A DNA stretch of 64,000 nt, taken from assembly GCA_032358165.1 (NCBI GenBank), contig JAALGY010000061.1, positions 868,001 to 932,000 on the forward strand. The letters are read 5' to 3'. How positions within the stretch are numbered: the stretch's first letter is position 1; each line of letters opens with the position of its first letter. A program made the position numbers and the translations under genes. The DNA comes from Diplosphaera chodatii. Taxonomy: Eukaryota > Chlorophyta > Trebouxiophyceae > Prasiolales > Stichococcaceae. Shown here one piece after another: positions 33,651 to 45,742 of the stretch. The notes under the pieces were generated by a model that did no database searches, was not told the origin of the DNA, and saw only the letters and a list, made by a program, of their open reading frames with translations.

Positions 33651-36337
33651 ATGCAGTCGTGCAGCATGCAGAGAGGAGCAGCACTGCTGCCGGCAGGTTA
33701 CGGGCTCCGCAACGGTGGTGTCCCGGGAAGAGTCGTCAGTTCAGCAATTATTGCCGGCGTGCGGCCACCAGTGCCGTCACTGGCTGTGGGCAAACCCATG
33801 CCCCGAATCCTCCGCGTGAGTGCTGCTGCGCAGCAGCACCAGGACCAGCAGCAGAAGCAGCCGCAGAAAGTATGAGAGGCTCGTAATAAAGGTTCATGCT
33901 CATTGCAAGCGCGTGCAGCGTGCACGAGCTTCCGGAGTCTGTCCTGCGGGCATCTGCATGCATGCTGATGAGCCGTCCAAATCGACAGCATTGACTGCGA
34001 GTGAGGCAGGAGGGTGCTTGACAGTATGCATCATAGCATTGGGCTGTTTGGCAGTACGTATCGAAAGAGCGGATGTGCGGATTGATGCCCATGTGGCTGT
34101 GAGACCCTGCAGAGGACGCTGCCTCCACGACTGCACCAGGTGACAACGCTGCAGGATTGGGAGCGGGACGCACGCCGCGGCAATACTGCTGGCCGCAGCG
34201 GTGGTGGCGACCGCGGCGGGTCGGTGCGCCGCCGCCGGGGGGAGGTGGACGGCGACATGGCGCGCCGCGCGGTGCAGGCGTGGCAGGCGGCCGGCCCGCA
34301 GGCCAGCGACGAGAAGAGCCTGCGCCGCACCCTGCGCCGCCGGTGCATTTGCAAAGCTCTTTGAGTGATAAATGACAGAATGATGTGGAACCACTCCTTA
34401 TTAGTTCACGATAACAACCCTGCCTGCTACCTATTTGACCGCATTATTTTATTAAGGACGTGCCCAACACCGATCAAATGTTCAGCCAGAACCGTGCAAA
34501 GAGTACAAACGTGTGGTTTGGAGCTCACTGACGTCGCTGATGCATGCGCAGAGCCCTGCTGGCTGCGCTGGGCATGCTGTTCCAGACGGCCGTGGACCTG
34601 GCAGCGGCCTGGGGCGGCTTCACGTGAGGCCTGCTAGATTGCATCTGCCTGCCAAGAGCACATGGCATGCAGGAGCCTGCGGAACACATCTTGTACGTAT
34701 CACTCGACCATAGCTGCTGCGTGGCTGTCCACGCTGGTTGGCTGGTGCAGCAATTACCGCCTGAGTGGGCCTGCAGGCTGGCGGCTTTCCTGAGCATCGC
34801 CAACAGTGTGCCGCACCACAATGCGCTCTCGTTTGTGGCCACCTTCATCGGCTCCTACTACCTGGCGGGTGCATAATGGCAGATGATCTTGTGCACATAT
34901 GCATGGCATCTGACTGCATCACAGGACTGCTGTCATCGCTTGACTGAGGGGTGTGTCTCTGCTATGGTGCAAGTGTGCACATGCCTTGTCCCTGCACAAC
35001 TTGTTGCAGGCGCCATCTTCGATACATTCACCTTCATTTCCATCCTGTTCACAGCCATCCGCTTCCAGGTGTCCGCTGTGTACGTGCTGATGCCATGCGG
35101 GTCTGAGGAACGCAGGGCGGTTGCTCCTTGACTGCTGCTTCTTCGGAACTAGATGCTGCTTACCAGTGTCAGCATCTGCGCAGGTGGACTCGTCGGCGCT
35201 GATGCAGACCACCAAGGCCAATGCGGGCGAGTCGGGCCTGGACCTCGTGAACAAGGCAAACCAGGTCTGCATGTTGTGAGCAACAGGTGAACAAGCAGAG
35301 GGTGAGTGTGTGGTTGTATGACGCCATGGTGGCCATGCCTAACCTGTGCACGATGCAATTATGGTCTGCAGGCAATCTCGTCTGCCAAGACACACTCAGC
35401 CCTCGGCGACATCCAAGACATGCTGCAGGTGCGCTGATCACCTGAAGCAGCGTCGAGAGGGCCCTGCCGGCAAGCTTGGTCTCATGGTGTTGTTATGCTG
35501 AGGGTAGCATGACATTGGGATGGTCCAGCAAGTTCGTGAGCCGAGAAGCCTGTTGCCCTCCACCACAATGTGTCATCTCGCTCCAGCTGGTTCAGGGGTG
35601 CGAGGCGCTGTGCAGGATGAAGGTGGCAGCCTGCAGGGGCTGGGCGACCACCTGGCTGCCAAGCACGCGCAGGATCGTCGCCGCACGCAGCTGGGCGGCG
35701 GCGACTGGGGCGAGCGTGACACTGCTGCCGTGTCCGACCTGCTGTACCAGTGCGCCCTTGAAGACACACTTGATGGTGCAGGCATTGTATCATCATGCGC
35801 CGCCGCGGGGTGCACCACATGCATCACATCTGCTGCAGAGCACCAGCTACGTATGGCCAGCTGCAGACATTGTACTGGTCAGCTGCATCAAGGCTTAGCA
35901 CAGCAGCTGCAGCGTACCCTCACGACAGTTGGGAGTCAGCACTGACTACATGGCATACCACGCCTTCAGAGGCCCATACATGGTTTTGCTGCCAATCAGG
36001 GGTGCACACAGCGGACTGGATTTCGACCAGGTGCGGGAGCTGGTCGACGACCTCAACATTGGGCGCAACCGCGGCGTGTCAGAGCAGCGCCTGCAGCAGG
36101 CCTTCGAGGACGCTGATGCAGACAACGATGGGTGCGCAACGAGGGTTGTCATCTGCGGCAGCAGTGTATGAGGACGCTTGCCCATGCTGGCAATGAGTAA
36201 GCATTGAAAATAGTAAACGTGGCGACTGCGCGTCGGTGTACACCTTGCAGTCAGCTGCTGGTGAGTCATTATATCCTGGTGTGTGCAGGTGCATCGATCT
36301 GGGGCAGTTTGTTGAGATCTATCAGCACGTCTACTGA
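33651..36337 (+). CDS. Putative plastid membrane protein with C-terminal EF-hand
   Basis: Family not recognised. The first exon (33651 to about 33870) gives MQSCSMQRGAALLPAGYGLR and onward to ILRVSAAAQQ, typical of a chloroplast transit peptide with a VSAAA-like cleavage context. Subsequent exons: VTTLQDWERDARRGNTAGRS plus a basic Arg-rich stretch (about 34141-34340), LLAALGMLFQTAVDLAAAWG, an exon with LSIANSVPHHNALSFVATFI, IFDTFTFISILFTAIRFQ (three hydrophobic segments), then soluble exons including ANAGESGLDLVNKANQ and DRRRTQLGGGDWGERDTAAV. The end is DFDQVRELVDDLNIGRNRG, then an EF-loop DADNDGCIDLGQ and FVEIYQHVY. The EF-loop has Asp at positions 1, 3 and 5 and Gly at 6, but Gln instead of Glu at position 12, which should weaken calcium binding. 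The splice into the EF-loop is in phase (GG|G). Stop 36335-36337. Confidence 0.7.
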
Positions 36338-37095
36338 AGGGTTTTCATGGTGTGCCTGCTGGCACCCACAGCCAAGTTTGTCAAAGCAGAGCTGTGCGTT
36401 TACATGACGATGAATGCAGCAGGCTACTACTTGGGTAGATGAGCGACGTCGCAGTATTACATTTCGCACAGCGAGAGTGTTCAGCAGTGGTGCTCTGCAG
36501 CAGCCAGTTTAATTCCTGATGTCCTTACAGCAGGTATTTGTGTATGAGCAACCAGTGCACGGTGGAACACAGTCTACAGTACCAACAGCTGACCTGACCT
36601 TGACGAGACGAAAGCTGTAAACATAGTCTTGCAGGCTGTAGTATGTTCAAGTCGTAACAGTGGCCACACAGCCCGCTGATGTGCCAATGTGCACACCTTC
36701 AAATGCCCACACCTATCGTGCAGTGTCCTCAGCAGTAACACACATGCACACGTTTGATGTCTGCAATGCGCACGCCTACGACAACGATGTTGTACTACCT
36801 GACCAAGTGTAACGTTCCTGCATGGTTCCAACCCAGATATCTGTCACACCTCACTCATGTCTCTTGGCACCGGCCCAACCCGAGAGCTACCCCTCACTCA
36901 ACCTATCAAGATCTGACCACTCCACGACCTCATCACACACGGTGTCTCACCACGGATTCAATGAAAGCTCAAACAACAGTGCGGAGGCCTGGATGCCTGG
37001 CGTCGCTGCAGGCACCCAGGCACCTAGCCCTCAGGTGTCCTGACGCTTGCCCTGCTGTGGAACCGCCACGCAGCAGGGCAGAGCGACGAACCAGC
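36338..37095. other. Convergent 3' intergenic interval
   Basis: About 760 bases between the EF-hand gene (+) and the aminotransferase gene (-). Nothing exon-like recognised; composition is less GC-rich than the flanking exons. Confidence 0.5.
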
Positions 37096-39960
37096 TCACG
37101 CCAGAGCAGCGCCGGACGGCACGGGCTCGCCCGCTGCGGCCACCTCTGCAGCGGCGGCTGCGGGGGCCGCGGCCGCCGCCGGCCGGGTCTTGGCGAAGCT
37201 GCGGAGCACGCCGCCCAGGCGCGCCATCGCCTCCGTCAGCTGGTCCTTGGGGACCAGCGAGAAGGAGATGCGGACGAAGGGGCACGGCACCGGCGGGCGC
37301 GGGCCCAGTGAATGGCAGATGCGGCCTGTGGACAACATATTTGACACGTTGCTTTGCGCTGCCGTGCAATAATGATGAGCAAGGTCCCCGTGAGGAGAAC
37401 CTTTCTACCAATGACGCAATCTGCGTGACGCCACCGCAGGAGGAGGTGCTGACTGACACTGTGGTCAGCTGGCAGCAACGGTCAGCATGCATGCTCTGCA
37501 CCCACCGGGCACAACCACCACGCGGTGCTCAGCCAGCAGGTCCAGGATCTCATCAGCATCAGTCACGCCTGCGCCCAGCGCCACCCACAGAAACATGCCC
37601 GCCTGCACAAGACAGCAACCTCAGATGCTGCTGCTGGTGCACTGTGATGCAGGGCCCCCCTCAAACTTCAGCGCCACCACTGACACAGCGCTCCAAATGG
37701 CCAATATGTCAACACACACACTCAGTAGCGTCAAGTAAGTTGCACCTGCGGCGCGCGCCAGCTGGCCAGGCCCTCCAGGTGCTTGTCAGCAGCTGCGACC
37801 GTCACGGCGGCACGGCGCGCATACGAGCGCTGCATGTCCTCCACGTGGTTGCGCAGCCCAGCGTCCCCCCACGCCTTCAGCATCTCCAGCACCAGCACCT
37901 GCGATGTTTGGATTTGAAGGCCTTCGTGCTAAGCGCGCTGTGTCGAGTAAGCGCTGGTGCGACAGGATACAGTACAGAGGGATCGCCGCGCGCGCGCCAA
38001 CACACTTTCAAGAATGGACACCAGGACCACAAGCCCCACCTGCGAGGTGGCGCTGGCGCCCAGAGATGTGCCAGCGACGCAGTGCGCCAGCTTCTCGACG
38101 ATGACAGGGGCGCCAGTGGCCCAGCCCAGCCGCAGGCCTGCGCATGTCCACACATCGGTGTGTCTCGTGGGCACCCAGACTGGGTCCAGGACACCTCGCC
38201 GCACTGTTCCCCCAACGTGCAAGATGCAGGCTGGCTACCTGCATCCACCTCAGAACGCACCTGGCGCCAGGAACTTGGCAAAGGAGTCCAGGCGGACGAC
38301 GCGCCCCTCGGTGTCCATCGACAGGTAGCTGCGCTCCAGGCGGTCCAGCCCCCGCACCCCTGCGAATTTGCAAGGGAAGTATGCAGCACAACACCAAGCA
38401 AACTCTAGTGCAGCAAGCCCAATGGCGAGCATTCTGCCAGCGCGACCAGGAGCATCAGCATGTTGAACACTTCGACAATGTGAAGCATTGGTCTGCACGG
38501 TATGATTGACATAGCGGTACCTGCTGCATCCGGATATTGCAGGTAATAGTAGGCGTCATCTTCGATGATGATGATGCCATACTCGCTGCAGATGGTGTAG
38601 ATCTCCCACTTGCGGTCCGCAGGCACTGTTGATCCTGCAAGATTGAGGGAGGACAGCTCTGCAGCCCATGACTTACACGCCGACCAGCACGATGTGGCAT
38701 GCTTGTGGCCCAGAATGCTGAACAGCAATGTGTTGTAGGTGCAAGCAAATTGCGGACGAACCTGTAGGGTTCTGGCCAGTGGGCACCGTATAGAACACGC
38801 GTGGCTGACGCCCGCCTGCTGCGCGGGCCGCCTGCAATGACACAACAATCGCACGGGTCCAAACCCTGACAATGTCCTACATCTCGTCCAAACACACACA
38901 TATTTCGAGACTTTGGTTCTGTTTCAACATTGGGTTTGATACAGAGCGAGAGCCGAGGGTTGCCGATGGTCAAGCTGGTGGCAGTAACATCTGCTGGAAC
39001 ACAGTTATAACACCCTGCAGGCACATGCAGCAAGCTGTGACATGCGCCATTTCCACCAACCTGGAGCACTGCGCGCAGGGCGTCGGGCTGCACGCCGAGC
39101 GCGTCCATGGCGACGGGCACCGCGTGGTTCCCGTGCAGCTTGAGGGTGTGCTCCACCAGGTGGCTGTAGCTGTAGTGCTCGGTCAGCACGCCGTCCCCCG
39201 GCTCCAGCAGCAGCATGCACAGCATCTGCGCCACATCACCGCATGTTACTGTTGCTGCATAAATAGGGCTGATAGTGCAAGCTGCTGAAGTGCAAGAAAC
39301 TGTGTGCTCATCAGCAGCAGGCGCAGCCGTCCAAACCATTGGCATAGCGGGTTACTGGCATCGCGGTCTTCGAGGTGACTGTGCACCTCCAGAGCGGCGT
39401 TCGACCCGATGGTGATGGCTGTGGAGGTGGCTGCTGGGGGGTTGTGCTGCCGCTGGGTGTGCTCCGTGGCCCACTTGGCCAGGGGTGGGTGCCCCATCGG
39501 CGCGATGCTGTACTGCTGCATTGCGGCTAGCTGCAAGCAGGGAGCAATGCAGATTTGATACATGACAGCATTGCAATGAAAATAGGAGACAGCTTCAAAG
39601 ACGACACGCGCTGCACAGGGGCAGCAAGCAAGCACGAAAGCAGCATATTGAGCCGGTGAAACAGCAGGTGAACCTCACCGTCTCCGGATTGTCGATGGTG
39701 ACCTCCGTGCCGTCGCGCAGCGTGCAAGACATCCTTGTGATGGGGAAGGCCTCGGGGGCCGGCAGGCCCGCATGCAGGCCGATGCTGCCCGGGACGCCGG
39801 AGAAGCGGTTGACGATGGCCCGCAGCGATGGCTGCCCCACCGCCGCACCGCACCGGCTCAGGTAGGCATCCCAGCACACAGGGACACCTGCGATGCACAG
39901 CAGCTCAGCGCCTGTGAGGTCCCCTGAAGCACTGCAACCTGCTACAAGCACACGAAGCAT
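37096..39960 (-). CDS. PLP-dependent aminotransferase, AADAT/kynurenine-ARO8-like
   Basis: Fold-type I aminotransferase for aminoadipate, kynurenine or aromatic amino acids. The N-terminal exon reads WDAYLSRCGAAVGQPSLRAI then GSIGLHAGLPAPEAFPITRM, matching the LAGGLPxxxxFP start of AADAT. Next come an AMQQYSIAPMGHPPLAKWA exon, STAITIGSNAALE, LLEPGDGVLTEHYSYSHLVE, RVFYTVPTGQNPTG (about 38800), YTICSEYGIIIIEDDAYYYL (about 38600; the Asp that pairs with PLP), RVVRLDSFAKFLAPG (about 38300; PLP Lys in the SFAKFL motif), LRLGWATGAPVIVEKLAHCV, VLEMLKAWGDAGLRNHVEDM and the C-terminal PFVRISFSLVPKDQLTEAMA. The last Arg binds the substrate carboxylate. An Ala-rich tail ends at 37096. The start is uncertain: 39960 and 40014 are both in-frame Met positions. 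Substrate preference is not readable. Confidence 0.85.
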
Positions 39961-40434
39961 GCATGCAGGTTGTGCATGGCGGCAGCGGCTATATACATTT
40001 CCAAGGTGCGGCACACCGCCTGCAATGCAGGCTAGAGCACCCAGAGCAGGGCACCCCTAACGCTCAACGACGAGTCGATACCACCGCAAGGTGATAACAG
40101 ACGATAGCATTCCGACGGGCGCGTTGCCAGCAGTGTCCGACGTGACAAGGTCAAAGGCGGGAGCGACCGAGCAGTCGTGCCTGACGGCCTGACTCATGGC
40201 CCACTGACTCATGCTGCAGCCAGCACAGCCTTGTGGGCGTGTGCAACCAAACTGCACATGTTGCACGCATTTAGACGGCTGGTGCAGCAGCTAGACGAGT
40301 GCAAGTAGCTGGCGTCTGAATCAGCTGCACACGTATGCCTCGTGCCCGCCGAGGCGTCTGACGTCCATATGCAGCGCTACAAGGCGGTCTGAGCATCGAA
40401 CATGTCAGGCGTGGACATGCCAAATGTCCAACCT

Positions 40435-40735
40435 TGCTACGAGCCGTGATGGAAGCGATGGTTGATACAGTGCGTGTGTCACCTGAGTTGCCAAGCTGGC
40501 TGGAGGGCGACAAACTGCGCTGCCGCTTGGCCAGCGGTGTCAGATTGTCCAGAGTCAGCGATGACGAACTGGTCGCCGCATCGATTGTGCTCGCGCGGTC
40601 CCTGGGCAGATCGATCTGCTCCTTAGTCAGACTCGGCAACGCCTCATTCGGCATGTTGGCGGAGCTGTCCCTCGCGGCGACACCTTGCAGGTACGATCTA
40701 ATGCTCTGTAACGATGCTGTAGTGCTAAACACCAA
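40435..40735 (-). CDS. Possible exon of an unidentified - strand gene
   Basis: An open stretch on the minus strand with natural third-position GC bias reads LTKEQIDLPRDRASTIDAAT, then SLTLDNLTPLAKRQRSLSPS, and ends at an AAG|GTTGGA donor. A downstream minus exon near 40215-40064 (AMSQAVRHDCSVAPAFDLVT) could follow but the phases do not join neatly. The plus strand of the same stretch is also open (MEAMVDTVRVSPELPSWLEG), so strand assignment is unsure. No family resemblance. Not part of the aminotransferase as far as I can tell. Confidence 0.28.
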
Positions 40736-41072
40736 CGGCAGCAGCGGAGATTGTTTATGGGACGCAGTTGCCGGTGGGCCACGAACCTTGAGTCAAGCTG
40801 TGTGCAAGGGGAGTAAAAAGGTCCTTCATGACAATTCCCTTGGCCGTGTGAGATTAGGAGCATGTGATGGCAATATTTACACGCTGTGACAAGTACACCG
40901 TCTTGGAAAGGCACGAAGCTGTGAAAATCCGCCACTCCTGTCCATGACATCTGCACTCGCATTTGGAGTCCGCAAAACGTCAGAAGCAAGCCTGTTTCAC
41001 GCAATTCGGCAGGGTTTGCCTTGCATCGATTCTGCCCCATCACCTTGACTTGGCGGCTTCCGGCATCCGTGG

Positions 41073-43558
41073 ATGCTGGCTTGTGCAGACCAGCACGGTT
41101 GCACAAGTACTCGACGCGTCATGGAGGTCGGCGAGTGCAGTGACAGCAGGCCGCGCGCGAGCCAATTGCCATTTCTTTCGTGCATGCACCTGTGCAGCTG
41201 CCTGCACCGGGACAGCGTACCTAGCAACACCGTCACCTGTGGGCTCATGCAGATGTTTGTGTTGCAGGTGGGCGCGACACGGGTGTCCGACAACACAGCA
41301 GACCCGCTGCCGCTGCTGCCGCCGCATCGGTGCCGCAGCTCACCAGGACCAGCATGCGAGTCGCCGCCAGCTGGCTCTGCCAGCTCTTGTGGCGAGGGAC
41401 AGACTGCCCGCCGCAAGACGCCAAAGCGCATGGCAGCAGAAGCCCTCCTCGCTTCCCGTCATGCCGCAGCGAAGCGTCCGCGACCAGCGTGGGCGTTCCT
41501 TGCCAACCTGGATGGCGGCAGTGACAGCGTACTGAGCAGCAGACAGTCACCATCGGACAGCAGCGTCGCCAGCGACCTGGACTCCTGCACCAGCACGCAG
41601 TCGCTGCCACAGCTCAGCAGGTTTGCCATGGCAGCAGCGGACGCTGCAAACTCGGCGGCGGCGCATACCGCCGAGACAGCTGCTGCAAGCAGAGCGCCTG
41701 AACCGACGACAGCATGCAGCTGGCACGCTGTTCAAGTAGCAGCATGCGTGGCAGGTGCGCCCTGCTGCCAGGTTGCGGCGGAGCAGGCAGCGGGTGCGGC
41801 AGTCACTGCTGCTGAGGGCGCATCAGCACCAACGCAGCACTCTGCATCGGGGTTGCAGCAGCCAGCGCAGCGGGCCAACATGCCGCACTGGTGCAGCTTC
41901 CCAGTCGCGGTCCCACACCTCGATTGGGCTGCCCTTCTGAGTGAGCTGGCGCACACAGCTCCTCGGCTACAGCCCCCACTGACCAGCGGCGGCGCTGGTA
42001 CCGCAGTTTGTAGCAGCACAATGGCACTCGGACCCATACAGGTTGGCGCCGGCCATACTTGCACGTGGCAACGCGCTCTGCCGCCAGAGACTGACGTGTT
42101 GCACCTTGTTGCGGGCCAGAGGCTGATGTCTGCATCTCGTCCGTGCAGGTTTACCTGGTCGAGCGTGGGGAGCAGGCGGCACCGGCAATGGCAGCGCTGC
42201 GTCGGTCCATGGCCGACAGCGTGGTTGCTATTGACCTGGTAAGGCTCCCATCTGCTGAGGCTTCTGCACCCACCCTCGCGTGCAGTGGTGCGCACTTCAG
42301 AGCTCGGTCGGGGCTGATTACCGTCGTGTGTGTTCCAACCGGTCAAGACATGTGCCTGCTGCAGGAGTGGCGGCCGGACAGGGGCCAGGGCAAGGTTTCC
42401 CGTGTCGCGCTTGTGCAGCTGGCGTCCTCGTCGGTGTGTGTGCTCGTGCGCACATGCCTGCTCGGCTGGCAGCTGCCGCCGTGTGTGCAGGCATTCCTCC
42501 GGTGAGAGATGTGTGGACATGATGACATGCATTTGGCACTGTTGTCAAAGCTGGGCTCCATGGGGTTATGTGCTGTCGCCGTGGTCGCAGGGATCCTGAG
42601 GTGACGCTAGTGGGCTTCGGATGGGATTCGTCCGACGAGCGCAAGATGCGGCGCACCTTTGGTTCCGGCAGCGGACGGGCATCCTTTGGCGCTTTCTGCG
42701 ACCTGCAGGTGAGGCAGCTGGCGGCGGCGCTGTACCATGCAGTCGTGCTGAGTGGGAAGTGCTGCACTGAGTCCCCATGCTCATCCAGCCGTCAACAGTT
42801 GCTCAACAAATGTGTTCACCATATGTGTTTGCACTGAAGGCACTGGCAGCTCAGCTGGGTTACAAGCAGCCCGGGTTGGCTCGCACGACGGCAGCTGTGC
42901 TGGGCGCTGTGCTGCCCAAGCCCAAGTCGGTGTCCATGTCAAACTGGCAGGCGCCGCAGCTGACCGCCAGGCAGATACAGTATGCTGCACTCGACGCCCT
43001 CCTCGCAGGCCATGCCTTCCGCGGTCTCAGGTCCGGCAGTGCTGAGCACCAAATCTGTGCAATACTTGACAGTGTAGGTGCCATGTATGAAGCCGTTTGA
43101 AGTTTTGTGGTGGTTACTTTTGCACAGACATCTATGTTGTGCTTGTGACACACTCACTCTGAAATCCCAGGCTGTGGCACTCGGTTCCGACGCCATGCTC
43201 GGGCTGTAAGGTGCCGCTGGCGCATCCACCCATGCCCGGCGGCCGCCTGCAGTGCGGCGACGCGCGCTGCGGATGCACCTTCAGATCAGCAACGTGAGTC
43301 CACTCTGCCGTCCTCGTGATCGTCGTGCGCTGCAGCTTGGCATGATATGATGTCTTTCTCACCGTTGGACAAGTCTCAGGGCTGGCGTGCAAGGTCGACA
43401 ATGTGGACTGCAGGACGCTCATGGCGCATGCGCGACAAAAAGGACACAAGCCAGGGTGGGCAGAGTGTGGAGAGTGCGGTCGGTATACTGTGCAGCTGAT
43501 GCGGAGTAGCTCAGCATCACTTTCTGTCAGCGTGTCCAAGCATAATGTCGTGCTCTAG
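41073..43558 (+). CDS. DEDDy 3'-5' exonuclease domain protein with Cys-rich C-terminus
   Basis: A WRN/EXD/Mut7-type RNase D-fold nuclease. A long low-complexity Ala/Ser-rich N-terminus (41073 to about 42148; true start unsure, MFVLQVGATRVSDNTAD near 41258 is spliced or internal) precedes the domain VYLVERGEQAAPAMAALRRS. Exo I is VVAIDL|EWRPDRGQG, split by an intron (about 42239-42365). Exo II lies in EVTLVGFGWDSSDERKMRRT. Exo III is QIQYAALDALLAGHAF (Y-x3-D, DEDDy class) in an exon that also has LGYKQPGLARTTAAVLG and WQAPQLTARQI. Two C-terminal exons (about 43170-43290 and 43380-43558) carry cysteine pairs, SVPTPCSGCKVPL, LQCGDARCGCTF and PGWAECGECGRYTVQL, consistent with a zinc ribbon. Substrate (DNA or RNA) is unknown. 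It runs tail to tail with the lesion-inducer gene. Confidence 0.8.
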
Positions 43559-43802
43559 AGGATGGTTGAATCACCGCGTCAGTCACAGATGCATCACCAG
43601 GCGCAGTGAGCTTGCGTGTGGCTGTCTGCTGCCCGCACTCTGCATGGCTCAGAGGGATAGTGCCTGGAGTTGGCTCGCTGCGTTTTAGACTTTCAGAGTC
43701 TTCGTGGTTACATTTTGCAAGCTTTGGCACCTTTTGACAAAGCCTGTCTGCAAGTCAGATCCACTGCACGATCACGAGCTCATCTGGCGGTCAACATGCT
43801 GC

Positions 43803-44754
43803 TCATGCCAGCTTGAACTTCGGGCTGTGCCTTGCAGAAACGAATATGAGCAATGACCCGAGCAGTGCGATGTTCTTGAAAAACTGCACCATATCCGCGA
43901 TCTGCAGACGCACGCCAGCATGCCTTCAGTAGGATGTAGTCCAACAACAGGCAAGTGTTGCCACTGCTCAGCCCCGACCGGCCATGCCTGACAAACCGCA
44001 TGCCGGCACAGCAAGTTGAAACACGCACCTGCTCTTCAGACCCATCTTTCAGATCCCAGAAGTTGTGCATGATTGGCGTCACAAAGCCTAGGAGCGTAAT
44101 CTGCAAATCGAACACAGCTCAACACTTGGGCCCGTTCATGCGACATACATGCGGGACAGCCACAATAGACTGCACCCTCCAGAAAAGATGGTCCATACCA
44201 GCAGGTACGCGCCCAGACCGGAGCCGAGCACGAACAGGACACCACCAGCAAGCTCCGCGAAGATGCTGGCCCCAAGTGCGTAGACGTAAAACTCCTGCAC
44301 ATAGAGTGCAAACATGCATGATTGGCACGTCGGCATGCAAACGTGGAACGCAGAGCGCAACACACACCGCACATAGCACAGCACAAGCCATGCAAGGCAT
44401 GCAGGCGCGCGGCACCTTCGGGATGTTGAGGTTCTGACCAAGGAGCTTCTCAAGGTGTTGCACGGCAGTGTCCATCTTGGGCGCCATGAACTCCATTGTC
44501 GGACCCCCATTTGAAAGGTTGAAGGTGCTCAGCTTCTGTGCGCCGCTGGAGAGGAATAAGAACGCAAACAACAGCCTCTGCACAGGGACGAAGGGTGTCA
44601 ACCTTTCGTTTGGTTGGCAGATTGGCGCAGTGCACGCGTGCCGTGCATGCATGCACCGTGTACCAGCGCTCAACAGTCCGCTGCAACTGCGCGTTCAAAC
44701 CACCATCATCAACAAGCCTACACAGCTCACCCCGGTCAGGTTGACGAGGCCCAT
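43803..44754 (-). CDS. HR-like lesion-inducing protein (DoxX-like membrane protein)
   Basis: Small multipass protein of the plant HR-like lesion-inducer family (DoxX superfamily), named for cell-death phenotypes; biochemical function is unknown. Five exons. The start at 44754 gives MGLVNLTG, a GT donor, then RLLFAFLFLSSGAQKLSTF, matching the family start (MGFxxFxGRxLFAxxFxxSA). Then GGPTMEFMAPKMDTAVQHLE, FYVYALGASIFAELAGGVLF, GSGLGAYLLV, LLGFVTPIMHNFWDLKDGSE and MVQFFKNIALLGSLLIFVSA, with stop at 43803. The middle Gly-Gly-x-Leu-Phe-x-x-Gly-Ser motif and the HNFWD loop are where Arabidopsis has the same residues. About four membrane spans. All exons align with the family in order, so identity is confident. 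Confidence 0.85.
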
Positions 44755-45246
44755 GCTTGCCAATCGATCAAACAACAGCTGCTTCCCCAGACTCCAAATC
44801 AGTCACGGCAAGCGTTGGCACCAAGACTTTCTTAATGCTGCATGCCAACCAGAGCACTTGCATCAACCGGGACACTTCTCCAGCTTGCGGAGATGTTTGC
44901 TGTGCGGCCTGCGCTCGCGCTGACTACGATACTGCGAACGGGTAACAGCACAGGGCGGGCAGTCCGACCCAGAACGAGGTGCAGCTTCACCTGATGCCCC
45001 CCAACTACGCCGCTTGCTGGCTCGAAACCGTCATGTAGTGGCACCTGAGCCTGGGTTTGGCGTACGTTGATGCAGTGTGAAGGCCTCCGTGGAAACCTTT
45101 GCTGAGTGTAGGGTTTTGCACGCGTCAGCAGGACTGATAATAAGGCCCTTCACGACATCTGCAAATGCTGCTTTGCAGCAAATGCTCCTTGCACAGCGCT
45201 CTGTACCGTCGGCTTGCGGCTCTTTTAATGCACGAACGGCGATGGG

Positions 45247-45742
45247 ATGCCCGACTCGGCCTTGCACGTAGTCAGGCGCAGACGCATGGCAGAGCCTGAA
45301 CCTGAGCTGGTCTCCAAGAGATATTCGTCCAACAGCGTTCCAAGGTGTGCAGGGCCCCGCTGCGCTGCTTGAGACGCCGTGTGTGTGGGCAAGTGGCCAA
45401 CCTGCATCCTGTGCGGGCTGCAGATCGACCTCTGCAGTTGTGGATTGGAGCACTAGTCAACTGCAGAGACGCCCTGCCCGACCTTGCAGGGTCAAGCCGG
45501 CGGGAAGCAAGCGGGACAGGGACGCAGCAGAGGGCGGCCAAGCTGCCACAGAGGAGCCGGACGCTCTGCCGGAGTGGGCCAGCCTTCGGGACCTGCAGGC
45601 AGCCTCGACTTTGCCCAAACGTGCGGGCCCAGCTGACACGGCGCCTGCAGCCGGCGGTTCTCTCGCACTCGACCCCGGCTCGCCCGGTGAGCGATCTTCT
45701 GGTCTGCAGCGGCGTGTGCAGCGGGTAAACTCTGCAGCTTAG
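45247..45742 (+). CDS. Possible small two-exon gene of unknown function
   Basis: The first exon (45247 to about 45353) starts MPDSALHVVRRRRMAEPEPE, ends at CCAAG|GTGTGC and joins in phase (AG|G) to 45490-45742. The second exon reads VKPAGSKRDRDAAEGGQAAT, then PDALPEWASLRDLQAASTLP, and stops at 45740-45742. The product would be about 120 residues, charged and disordered, with no domain I recognise. It could equally be an extension of another transcript. GC and codon use are compatible with coding. Confidence 0.35.

Noticed and set aside
41732..42532. A 266-residue minus-strand open frame
   Set aside because: It is antisense to the Ala-rich exon and first exonuclease motif of the + strand gene; Arg/Ser/Cys shadow composition.
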